From Caenorhabditis elegans (taxonomy: Eukaryota > Nematoda > Chromadorea > Rhabditida > Rhabditidae), in the NCBI RefSeq assembly GCF_000002985.6, contig NC_003281.10, positions 8,494,001 through 8,558,000 of the forward strand: a stretch of DNA of 64,000 nt, given 5' to 3'. Position numbers and translations under genes: made by a program. This document shows, one piece after another, positions 1-13,000 of this stretch. Below the pieces are notes generated by a model, which searched no databases, was not told where the DNA came from, and was given only the letters and a program-made list of their open reading frames with translations. Position 1 is the stretch's first letter. Each line of letters opens with the position of its first letter.

Positions 1-1017
1 GGAACAAGTTTTTTGTTGAAAACTTCTTCCTCTCCCCCCTCCTCATTTCCCTCCTTGTCATTTCATTCATTTTCCTCGACAAATTCCATATTGGTTTTGT
101 ATAATGATACTTTTAAATTTCTCGAATGTGAATTTTTAAGCATATGCATCCCAGCCTAGAAGTGCCCTGATTTGAATTTTATGAGCTGAGCATGAAGAAT
201 ATCTGCATCCTCACCTCTGCCGTATAATGTGTGCCAGCCCACGCCTGCACAAATTTTATTGGTCGTTATTTTACGCCGTTGCAATGAAGGTATATCGGTA
301 CACCTCAACTACGCACTTTTTGATGCTCAACGGATTATTTGAATTTCAAACTAAGTGAAATCGCTATAGCATTTACATTTATAATGCATTTTGTATTCAC
401 AGCGTACCGTTTTGCTATTTACTCAAATAGATTCTTTTCAAAATTCATAAAAGTGGATTGATTGCTCTAAATCGTCTAGTTTAAAAATTTTTTCATTGTA
501 TTTTTAAATAAAAATGTAGAAAAATATTATTAAGAAAATACTATCACAGTTTGTTCAAACAATTTATTTTTGATCAACCTCGTCATTCGAACTTCAGCAG
601 GTAGATCAAAAGTAAATTATATGAAAAACCTTGATTGTATCGAAATTTGTAGCATAATGATTAAAGTTTCGTGATTCCTTGCCGTAACCTTTTCGTAGTC
701 AGAACGCGCCAGACAAACCTTCGAATTATCAGAAGCTCAAAAATATATGTTTTTGGTTTATCATGGAACGAAAATATTTCTAATTGGATTCTGGGTTCAA
801 TTGCTACTGCTCCGAGGTCATTTCTTTGTGAACATGCATAATATATTTCCTTTGTTTCCCATTCCTCTGCTACACTTTCTCCATTTCCTCCAAAAATTTT
901 GGACGATGCTTTTCGGATCGCTTTTCTTTTGCTTTCTCAAGAATATTTATTGCTTATAAAATTGTTGTTCCTCAAAACTCTATATTACTCTCTTCTAACA
1001 AAAAATACAATTTTCAG
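1..1017. other. Sequence upstream of the first visible pac-1 exon
   Basis: No coding exon could be supported here. The segment ends in a good acceptor (TTTTCAG at 1011-1017), and the exon that follows begins inside a split codon. At least one more coding exon therefore lies upstream, either unrecognised here or left of the window. This stretch is best read as intron of pac-1. Its short open frames have no codon bias or splice support. Confidence 0.5.
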
Positions 1018-4000
1018 ATAATAATAGTGTGCGTCAGACGGCACACGACGTCAAACACGTCAAACATAACGAACAACAGAAGAAACAAGGAAAGAAGAGT
1101 TTCGGCTCGATGGAGGAGCACCATCGACGGCTCCATGTCAAGGCGGAGCGTGCGTCGGTGATAGGAGGAGACATTGTCGACGGAGCATTCGGCAGTTGGG
1201 CTCTTCGAGCAGCACGTAGTGAGCATCAACTTAAGCAGCAGAGTAACGAAGATTTAGCTCAGGTTGGTGGAATAAATTACATTTTGTTCAAATTAAATAT
1301 TTTTGTTGAGAAAAGAAATACAACAGAATTGAAATAATTATTAGCAAGGTTCGAGAAATCTAGAAAAAAAATCGAAAATTAAAAAGCGAAAATTTTCCAA
1401 TTTTTTGTAGCAAATTAACAATAAAATTAAATTAAAAAAAAAATACTTTGTGCATGTTGATTTAAAAAAAATCATGCAATTTTCTTTAAAACAAAGGGAA
1501 AATGACCAAAATATTGAGCTATTTTTCGAGATATAAGAAAAAAATTTTTTCGATTTTAGTAAGAATCGAAAAAACGACATCCTTGTTTGGAATATCGTAT
1601 TAAAAAGATTTACCAAAAATGCTAATAACTATTTCGAGCTCTGTTAAATTAATTCTGACAATTTTACTTTTTACAGACGTTTAGCTGACGCTACTCGTAG
1701 AATTAACTGTAAAATGTAAGAAACAGAAAATGGAAAAAAAATTCCTGATTCCATTAGCGTTCTATTCTGAAAGCTATTTAAGTAAAATTGGTAGTAGAAA
1801 AAGCAGAATGATTAACCATTTTCTCCTTTTTTCGCCATAAAGAATTGGATTCAGTGCAGTCAGAATCACGGCTTTTCTCCTCGTTTGCATCTTTCATAAA
1901 ATCGGCTCCGCGCTTTCCTGCTTCTTTCCGATTACCCATTTTCTTTTATCCGATTTTATGTGCTGTACGATGAGAAAAGCCGAAATTGGTGAAAAATAAA
2001 TACGGAATACGGTAGCTTGATAAATTTCAATTGTCCCGCCCCGTTCTCTAGTATTCTTTTTCTTTTCGTTGGAACAGTAAATTATTTGTAATTTCAGAAT
2101 GCTCGAATCTCGGCATTGCTCGGTGAGATGCGTCCAAGAATGTCAGCGATGCCACCAAATGGACATCAACAGCAATATCAGCCACAGTTGAGAAGAAAAG
2201 CAAATACGACAAATATTGTGGATGTATCATCACAAGTTCCATCAGGTAAGGAATATTTATTACTCAGATGCAAAATTTTTCTATTTTCGCTCCAAAAAAA
2301 TACGGTACACCGTCTCAAAGTTTCCGATGTTCTTGAAAGCAAGCGAGTGTGCGCCTTTGAGGAGTACTGTAGTTCCCAAGTATTTTTTGTTGCGAGATAT
2401 TTTCGAATGTTTCATAAGTGTAAATCTTTAAAATTATTGAAAAATATGTCAACATATATTTTTTAAAATTCATAAAATCTTGAAGAAAAAAATCAGCAAA
2501 ACATAATTTCTACACGTGTTTTTTGTCGAAGAAATTTAATTTTTTTCCTTACTAACCAAAGGTGCCATCGAATTTTTTTCAGAGCCGATCAAAAACGAAC
2601 AATCGAATAAAAAATGTTTAGAAGATTAACAATAAAATTCAATTTTTAAAATCAATTTTTGTTTTTTTGTTTGTAAATAAAAAAGAACAATTTTATTTTT
2701 AATATTTTTTTTTGAAATATCGGTTTGAATTTAAAAAAAAAACTGCAATTATTCGATTTTTCTTAAAATCAGAAATCAATTTTTTCGATGATTGTGAAAA
2801 GTCGACACCCTTGCGCCCAAAGAAGAATCCTGAGATTTTCATATTTCATTCTGAGAATTTAAATTTTTTTGGCAATTAAAAAAATTGTCAAATTACCGCC
2901 CAACTACAGTAGTCCTTAAAGACTCTTTCAATCTAAATAACACGTCTGTCACTTTGTTACCGGCTGCGGTTTTTATAGAAAAATTTGAGAAATATTGCAT
3001 CTGAACAAGTTATTAAAGGAAAATTGGATGTTCTAATCTTTTAATAGAATTTTCAGCACGAAATGCAATTTACGGGTCTTGGCAAGATCGTCATCGTCCA
3101 ACGCGTCTGTATGGAAGTCAACTTGTTTCGTCTTCTTCAACTCTTCCCAAATATGATCAATTGTATTGCAATACAGCGTCACCATTAACTGGAAACGGAT
3201 CAACCAATACAATTGCCACAACTGGAATTCGCAGAGAACCACCTGAATATGGGTATGTATTCATTCTGCCTTGTGTCGTTGTGATCCCTAAAATACAAAA
3301 AAAGAAACGTATTTTCAATCAGAAAATCACTACAAAATTGTGATTTAAGAAAGAGCGAATTCCTATTTTCTCTGTTAAAATTCTAACATTTTTTTTTTCA
3401 TAAAATTTTTTTTTTTTTAATATTTTTCGGCAAGAAAAACAAAACCATTTCGATTTTCCGGAAAATCGAAAAATCGAAAATAATGATCAAAAAGTTAACA
3501 ATAAATTCAAATTGGAAAACCGACATCCTTGATGTGCACCACTATTTGAAACAAACTTTTCCCACTTTTATCGCTTATTTAAAAATTATTTTTAAGCTTC
3601 TCACAAAAATTATAATTTCTACGTTTAGAAATGTTGGTCGCTCGGTGTCAACTTGGCAAGTTACAAACTCGGAACATCGTCCATCATTGCAAGCAGGATG
3701 GTTGAAAAGTTCACGTCCATTAGCTCGCGGAGCACTCTCACCGGCTGCATATTTCCGTGATTTGGAGAATAGACATGGAAGTGGAGCGAGCTCTCCGATC
3801 GTTGGAGGATTATCAGTTGTGGCGGTACCGATTACCCAGCGTCATGCTCCAACTGCTGGACTTGCACCTATTAGTGATGATGTGAGATTTCTCATATAAT
3901 TTTCACGTTTTATATTTTTTTATAATTTTTTTAGATATCCACTTCCAAAGTATCATTGGATACGGAGAATCAACAATTGAATAATGAAGACTCTGATAAA

Positions 4001-7000
4001 ATATCTGGAAGTGCTTTATCCCGTAACACGCCTAGACAAGCAAGTTTTATGGCTGCAATGCAGAGGCATCCATTGAAAGAAAGTAAGTAAAATTCTTCTC
4101 ATTTAACGCGATCTTTTAGAACTTCAAAATTTAGTATGGTTTCTTTTCCATTATATTTAAAAATATTTTTTAAAGTACAATTAATTACAAGAATCTGATG
4201 ATCGTTTTTTTCAGGTACGTCAATTGAAAGCAATGGTGGCGGAACAAATACTGAAGAAGATCAAACAGTCTCTGCCACGTCAAAAGAGGATCCTTCCGAG
4301 GATACAGGCCATGATGATCCAGAAGAAACGCAAGAAATAAGCGAGACACCAATAAGGAGGAGTAGAAACCGAAATGCTTCGTTGAGAAACCGACAATCTA
4401 GGTGAGACTTTGCTATATTTTTTTGCAAAAAGATGAAAAAGACAGTTCCCATCAACTATGCATTTATTTTCAGTCGCAGCTTAGGTGGACTCGATTTCGA
4501 AAAGCTGCGAATGGGAACTGCACGAGTTGGAGATTCCAATGAAGCGACTGCTGAGAATGGTTAGTTTTTATTTTCCTCAAAAAACATTTGCCCCCGTTTG
4601 CCCTCCTCGTGTGTCGCCTCTTCCGTTTCCGTTTCTGTGCCGATTCGGTTCGATGAAATGACCGACCGATCGGTGGCCAGCAGCCACTGCTGCCGGCTGT
4701 TTGTATTTCAATTTTCGCGCCTCTCCTTTCTTTTGATTTCTTATTCTCCTTTCTCACTGTCTTCGTATTTCTCATTCAGTTTGTGTAAGTGTGTATGTGG
4801 TCATTTAACATTTGACAAACTTGAGCACTGGCAACTTGTGCCCGAAATATTTGAAAATTTTTTTTAAATTGAAAACTAGCATTTATTTGTAAAATTTCAA
4901 CAAAGATAACAATATTTTATTCCACTCCCGTACTTTGAAACATAGACAGAACAACATCTAAAAAGTACCGAAATTGCAATTTTCTCCGTTCTTTTGTATA
5001 GAAAACATTTGCCTTTTGCCTTTTTTTGAATACATAACCAACCGATCATCTCGATGCCGTTGCCGCCGCCAAACGAGATGGCGTTACACGACTGTTTTAT
5101 GATTCATTTCCCTCTGTGTCTCTGAGTATTTTCACTTTTATATGGGTTGAGGAGCTATTGTATGCATGACATATATGAGAAACTTTACTGCCAACAAGAG
5201 AGTATTGTTGTTCTAAACAATGGATTGTTTTCTTATAGAGTTTAACTTTTGTTCTTTTTCAATTTTTAGACATATAGATCTATGGTTTTTAGTGAAAACT
5301 TTCAGGGAAACCTCTCAAGATTTTGAGAATTTCTTATCCAAATTGCAAATATAGTTTGAAATTTCTTTTCGCGACTTTTCACCTATATATCAATGATATA
5401 TGCACTCTTTAGCGGCGGGTGGGCGATTCAATGTGTTGAGCACAATCACAAACAATCTTTCGGTTTTTTCTCTTGAGATGGTGAAAATAGAGAACGAGAA
5501 ATGGTTTTCAAGTGACAAAATAGTTTAATCTGTCTAAAGTTGATAAGATTTTGACTATGGGAAATGGGTCAATGTATTTACGATTAATTGTGATACCGGA
5601 TGTCTAACATTTGTAATAGAGCCGCTTTAATTAAAGCCTACGAAACAACTGTTTAGAAATAAAGTCCTTCGAGAATTCCTTGTTTTTCGGATCGACTCAA
5701 AAAAGATTTGTTTCACCATTGGCTTCTACCAGTCAATCAGAACTGTCGAATATAATTTTTGAAGGAATTTATCAGCGTTCCCGTATTTAAATTTCTCATT
5801 GGCATTGGAACACATAAGAGTTAATCGTCTTTTTTTCGTCCGACCACCAATGCCGCTGCCACCTTACCTTGACGGACAGTAACGACTCTTTTCCGTTCCC
5901 ATATCTTTATTTCTGTGGATTCTCCATCTCTCTCTCTCTCTTCTTGCCAATCTCTACCATTTTCACATCCAAAGCGTTCCGACTTTTCGATTTCAACAGA
6001 ACGCCACGTTCTTCTTTCGTTTTTCGTCTATTGTATCAAATCATACAAACACACACGGTTTTTGAGGCGGTATGTGTTGTTGAAAAAGCCGAAAAAAGAG
6101 ACAAATGCAGCAGTAACACAACACAGGTGCTCCCTCACTTCTGTGTGTCTCTGTTTGTTCTTATCAGCACCTTCTCTGGCTCTCTTTCATCACCGGCCTA
6201 CCTGCTTTTCATTTATTATTGATGTATGTTTTACCAGTATTCCGCACATCAATAACCTGAAAAGCTTGAAATGATGACCGCGGATTATTATCCAATACTT
6301 TTTAACTACTGTCATGAACATTTTCTGAAGAGGCGACGGAGAAGAAAAGTTGAAAAAGGTTTGTGAAAATGATTTTTAAAATCTATTTTTCGGAAGTTTT
6401 TAAAAGCTAAGAAGACGATGATAGCTCAAGACATGCGAATGAGAGCAATTTTATGCACCGATTTGTGGCTATGACGATAAAATAAAGATGCTCTGGGACA
6501 CAAGAGCCGATGAGCACATCTTATAGGCACGAGAGAAGATTTTCGGAAGGACTACGAATTAGTATTTTAAAAATCTATTGCATATTGCAAATTAGTCTGT
6601 TCGAATCCTAATTTAGCTTGTTAGCTTCCTTTTATTGATTGATATATTTTTAAACCGTTTAGATATCTAAACTTAGAAAAACGCTTATTGAGAGAGAGAG
6701 AGAGAGAGAGAACATAGTTTTTCATCATCTCTGCTAATTCAATTGTGTATTAGAAAACATGACATTTGATGGGTTTAACTCTGGGAAAGATGCTTACCTC
6801 CTATGACACAACAAGTGGCAGAAAATTAGTATCTGAAGCTATCTCGTCCTCTAGGTTCCCATCATTGATGACCATATGCCAAGCTCATTTCTGCTTGCGT
6901 CTGATGATGATTTCTTCCTCTGTTCGAGTTCAATAATTTTTTGACACTTTTTAAATATATGAATTCTCATAGCTATGCATCTCCTATATATTTAATAATG

Positions 7001-10000
7001 TTGTGAAGATTCCATTTTTAACTGCGAACTCTAATCAACGAAACTTTCAAGGTTTATCCAATTTATCGAATCGGTGATCAAATCGTTCGGTTCTCAAAGT
7101 GAAGAGATGGTGAAGAAGGCAGAGATATTAAGATAGAAAAAGGTACTTGAAAATGAGTAAAGTTTACTCTGACTCTCTTTCATCTTTTTTTCTACCATTT
7201 CTCCATTTACTATTTTCCAAAATTTCCCATCTTCCTGGTCAACTGATAATGCTCAAATGAAAGCTTCATTCGTGATTTCCTCAGGTACACCAACTATTGT
7301 ACTCCATTTCAATATTTGAAGCTTGAATTGCTATTCTAGTTGGTGTGACCTCTCTTTTTGTTTTTCTATCAAATTCCTTACAGCCAGCTCTGTCTAGTTT
7401 TCCAAAAGCTTAACTTGAAAAAAGATCATGATAATGATAAGCCTTGAGAAGAGAGATAAGAACCTGACGACGACGACGACAACAGTTGTCTTTTTTATCC
7501 AGTCGTTGTCTTTTTTGATGAGCAATGAGAGTTGAGGGAAACGCTTGCTCAACAGGAGACTTGACTCTTCGACAACAAAGTTGCCACACACTCTGGGAGA
7601 TATTGAAGGAGACACCAAAACCTATCTCCACATTTTGTTTTCACTCACCAGCAATTTTTTCTCTCGTTTTTATCAAGATTGATCCTTTTCTCGTGCAATT
7701 TTGGATAGAATATATTATATTTTAGATATGTCTCACTTAGTCAATAAAATTCTAATTCTTAACGTCTCCCAAGAGGACGTAACTCGACATGCATTCCTTT
7801 TCAATCGAGATCACAATCTTGTTGTCTACCAATAGGCAACGAGGCTCACATTCTGACGTTTTATCGCTTTTAAAGTAGCTCCTGGTGACGTCACTTTTCT
7901 CCCTGCAATACAAATTCGAGATTTTTGAAAAATTTCGTTTTTGATGTATGAAAAGTTTTGTAAATCACTTGAATTCTTTGAAGTAATTATCCACACTTCT
8001 TGATTTTAACTTATAATTCCAAATCTTCGAATTTGAGAAGCATCTGGCGAGTTTAGAGTTTTGCCATTCGTTAATAATTGAATGTGACATTTTAATTTTA
8101 CAATTGGAAGATGGCATCGTAAAAGAAAATAAATTATAACACTTCTCATATATTCGAATAGTTGTTCGCCTTTTCATAAAACAAGTAACTCCATTGCGTT
8201 TTTTTTGTTGAAAACTGAGTAAACACTCCGACCATCAATGATTTGATAATCAAAATTCAATTCATCTATGAATAATTCAAATAATACTTCTTTTTACACA
8301 TAAAATCGAGAATACCAACGACTCTCGCTGAAAATAATCCCCACAGGTTTTGCGCCTAAACGTGTTACTGCCACAGCAGTCAACTGCTGTTGGTGTATTC
8401 GATTCAATTCTTCTGAATATTAGATAGTCTATAACAAAAATAATATTGAGTGTTTTATCACAACTAGAAGAGTTCTGATGGAAGCGATGAGACGTTTCAG
8501 TAGTATTGTATCACTTCTTATGAAACCAGGTTAGGAAAATGAATTTTCATAACCACACACTTTTTTATTAGTTTACTCACAGTTTTTGTTCCTTTCTCAG
8601 TTTTCACGTTTGAATTTAGGCACATCGTCCTCGTCTTCCCGCAAAAATTCCCGTGACGACGGATTGACGTCTTCTCCAACTACAGTAGCTGGTCCTGTGT
8701 TCACAACTTCTTCAACATCCTCTATTTCTACTTCCGGTGAAGCATCCTCTACGGCGGTGGCGGCAGCAGCAGCAGGATCAGTGGCAGCGACCACGTCGAG
8801 ACAGACGTCGTCGAATTCGTCAGTAGATTCGAATCATAATGGTGGGTGGTTGAAGACCCTTGAAAGTCCTTAAGGACAATGGAAATGTATACATATTACT
8901 TAGTAGTTTTGGAATATAATTTCAAGGTATACAGGAAGTAGAACAAAGTTTTCAAAATGTTTTGCCAGAAAATTTTAGGCTTGAATTATGTTTTTAATAA
9001 TCAAATTAAAGCAATTTTTATTAAAATATTAGTGTGGCAAGTTCTTCCAATTTTTTGAAATAAAATTTAGTAATTGAACATAATAAATACTTTTTATTTG
9101 AAAATACATTTTATTCCAATTGAAACAATTGAAAAAGTGCTCAAAAATTGTCTGAAAAAAAATTAAAAATTTTTTCCTGTAATTTCCAACTTTCATGCAA
9201 TTTTTGAAATTTTTTTGCAATTGTTCCAACTAGAATAAAACTTATTTTCAGATGAAGTAAGGGTTTTCAGTGTTTTGCAAAACCATTCTGGAGTGCCACC
9301 CTCATTTTTAGGAAAAATCTTACTATTACGAGCTGTTTCATTTGCTATGCTTGAACTCCTCATCTCTCTTGACTCCCACACAAAACGAGCTTCATTTCTA
9401 AACCAAATTGACGTGTGAGTAAAAGGAGGACGTAGAATAAACAATGCTCTTATTCTGCCCTTATTCTGCCACTAGTTCACTCTCTCTCTCTGCTTCTCTC
9501 TCTCTGCTTCTCTCTCTCTCTCTCTCTTCATTCATTCCACTTTCCTTCATTTTGGGATCATCTCTCAACTACACCAACACAAGCCTCTTCTACAGAACAT
9601 GAACCGGTTCACTTGTGTGGAATAGAGAAGCAGAATGGAGGGGAGGAGAAGAACAACTTATTCCATAATAGATGTGCGAAAAGGACAAATTGACCGACTT
9701 ACTCTTTCGCTCTTTCCTCGCCACCAATATCTAAAAGAAAAGGAACTAACTGCTAATTTGCTGTAGTAGTTGGCATTCACGTTCGTACATTCTGGCTTCA
9801 TAACGCTTTTTCTTTCTTCGCTATCCCGTTGTTCGAATCGGCAAAATACATAAAAATACGTATTAGATTGGTATCTACTAATCGCTAACTTACCAATACT
9901 TCTCATTCGTCAGCAGCCTTTCTGTTATTAATCGCGTCTGATTATTTTTCAGACAGGTACCGGGAGAATTGAACCCCACGACTTGAACTTCATAAATAAG

Positions 10001-13000
10001 GTTTTAGTATATTCCTGTCATATTTAATTCTAGAAATACGCCTCCCCACCAGCTTCCGTTCACCTCCCCTCTTCTTATCCGTTTTCGTTATTTTTCATTC
10101 TTCGGAACGATGCTAATTTTACTCATCCTGAAGTCCTCCCACTCAATAGCTGTTTGTTTGCTCTATTTCTAATGATGATTATGAAAAAAAAACGAAGCAG
10201 GAGAGTAGTCTCATTGGATCAATGTCCAAGTTGCCGCACCGCCGTTTATGACACTTCATCTCATCTTTTTTTGGTGTCAAGCCGGCCGTTTTTTGTGAGA
10301 CGTACATACACTTGCACGTTATCTTTCTCTCAAAAAGATTCAATATCACATGTGAATCAATCAGAAGTTATCAATTTATTTTAACAGATGGAAGTTTTCA
10401 TTGCAAATCATTCTGACACCTTCGGCACATAAATTCGTCGCAGAAGACAAAGGTGATTCGGTTCTCATTTTTGTTTTCATCTCCACAGAATGCTTATGCG
10501 ACGCGGCTTCCCGCAAGGAAAGAAGACAGTGTCGTGTCGGTAAAAGGCCGAATAAGGTGATTAGCCAACACTCACCCCTACACACGCAAAGGTTAATTGC
10601 TACCCGTAGAGACCATGGTTGTGTTTCTCTTGTAATGGCGACGTCGACAATGATGATTCTCGAGAAACACTTGTCGAGAGGAAGAGAGCGGAGATTCCGT
10701 TTGGTCCGATTCGAGTGTTCGTTTCTTCTTTCTTTGATGGTAATTCTACTTCTGAAGTAGTTTTTCTGTTACCTTGCTAGTCTAATATTAAATTAGAATT
10801 TCAATTATCCCTCAAGTGACGCTTTGTTTAATAGAAAAGTTTAGGAATTTTCACTGCGTCATCACGCCCATCATACATGGATGCTCTTTGTCATTTTCTT
10901 CTTCCGCCACCACCTCCTCTGTTTTTTTTTCCAGAGAGATGGAAGGTTGTGTAAACACCATGTAATGTGCGTCACAAACCACCATCAACTCGGACAGAAT
11001 CACTTTGGACCCTGTTGTTCATTCAGTAGGTTCTTCACTCTTCCCCACGTCATCTACTTACCTTTATTGCGTGACTTTTGACGCCTTCAGAATTTGAGTA
11101 GAGAGAATAAAATATGTGCTGGGGTTGAACCAAATACTCATACAATTTCAAAACTTGTCACTTGTTCTCCATTGCAACACTAGTAAAAGCAGCAACAGAA
11201 ACATAACTATCAGTCATTTTGATAAGTTGGTCCTTGTGTCTGCTCATCCGCCCCATCACCCTCACGTTTTTCTTTTCTTTTGAGATATTCTTTAAAAGAA
11301 ACTGTGAGCATTTTCATTTTAGTTTGTTATATCGTGGGTCTTTTTTCCAGATTTTTTTTGAATAATTATTAATACACATTTATTTTTGTAACTGAAAAAT
11401 CCGAATCCTAAATGATTTGTTTGCATTCTTTAGACTACTCCCCTTTATACTTCAGAGTAATATTCTCTACTTTGAAAATGGAGGCTATCCTAAAGAAAGG
11501 TGGACAACCTCGATAATAGTCCTTTTCCTCTTCTGCTGTCAGTGTCACGCCACTTCGTGTGCTGTCCGGGACCCAGTTTTCTCAGCTTCTCAGGTGCTGC
11601 TCGTGCTCTCCTGTCGACACCCCCACCCTTCACCTCTTGCCTATTCATGACACCTTTTCATCCATGAATGAGCTTTTGACTAAAAGAAGGAAAGTGGACG
11701 TTGTCGCAACGTCTCTTCAGGGGACATTTTCTATGTGCCAGCGTGGGACATTTATCACTAAGCAATTTTAAAATTTCGACGAGAATTCTGCAAATTTTTG
11801 TTTGTCCAAGATTTATCTATAATCAGCAAGTTCGCAGATTCTACGTTGATCATTTTTTGTAACTTTGAAAAAAAATGAATTGAATATGAAATATTCGATC
11901 TCTTGCCCCTGGGACGTGTCTTCGTTTTGTCGTTGTCGAATCTGCTCCATATGCATGTTTTAAATATCGAGTTTCTTTTTCCTGTGCTTCCTCTTCCTCT
12001 TCATCCTCCCACATAAAATGACTCTTTCCCCCCATTTCTCTATTTGTATTCAGATGGCTCTTGTTTCAGACAACATAAAAAAGAAATTGCATCCCCCTCC
12101 GCACACTGGTATTCAATAGAAATCATTTTTGTGTGGTTCTATATTCTAGCGTTTAGGTTTTTTTCAGGCAGGCTACTGTAGAAAATAAATTTCAAGAATT
12201 TACTGTAGGTCTAAAAATTCATATTAGCTGTATTTCTTCCGAATGACACAGACTTTTGAGAGAGATGTAAGGTTTCAAAATTACTTTGAAACTTTTTTAT
12301 TCTAACTTCAAGTTGACGATACTCTAAAGTGCGATGCGTTCATTCACGACACATATTTCAATTAGATTAATTGTTGTTTTCTGTGACGAGAAGCTTTTCA
12401 TTGTTTTTCTCATTCAACCTAAAATCACATAATTTGCGGAAGAGCAGGTGTTCCCCACCTTTGTGTCATGCACAAACATAAAACACACACTTTTAAAAGA
12501 AAAACGAGGAGGTATTTCACCATAGAAGGGAGAGGTTACTATGTGTATGCAGCAGTCTCTGTGTGTGTTTACCGTCTTCTAACCTTCCTCACCTTCCTCA
12601 CCTGTCTCTTAATGTCTAATGTGTCTCCATGATTGGCGCACTGTCTCTCAATTGGTCCATATCTCGGTCACTGAGAGCCCCAGCAAGTCTAAACTGGTCA
12701 AGCAATCAATCTTATTTTTCTGAACAAGTTTATGATTAGAGTTAGAAGTTAACAAAACTATTCGACTTCCTTTTTTTATTTTGCCAACTTCTTCAAGAAC
12801 TTTATATTTACAAAATATTTCTAATAAGATTATTTCTTTCAATTTTATTTGACTTATCCTGGGTTCCTAAACCCATCAATCATGCCGCCTTCTCTCAGAA
12901 CGCTACTCGGACGAAAATTCTTTCTTTTAGTTAATTGAATGAATTTGCATAAATTAACATTTCCCTCCAGCTTATTGCTTATATTCCCTTAGATTTAGGA

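Larger units (their letters stand above)
4560..8619. other. pac-1: Large pac-1 intron with candidate internal first exons
   Basis: This 4.06 kb intron sits between phase-1 exons. Besides the two candidate first exons at 6271 and 8478 it holds pyrimidine-rich DNA (4580-4790, 5880-6220) and a short (AG)n run near 6692-6711. The overlapping open frames in the pyrimidine-rich parts reflect a low stop-codon frequency and are not called as genes. Confidence 0.6.

Noticed and set aside
283-291. ATGAAG|GTATAT as a candidate first exon before 1018
   Set aside because: It would leave phase 0, but the exon at 1018 begins with two bases of a split codon and needs phase 1.
6692-6711. Short GA run considered as a regulatory element
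   Set aside because: Common simple repeat in worm introns; no other evidence.
10637-10760. ATG frame (MATSTMMILEKHLSRGRERR...) in a pac-1 intron, considered as another first exon
   Set aside because: Its GTAATT donor leaves phase 0, but the next exon needs phase 1; no alternative donor in phase.
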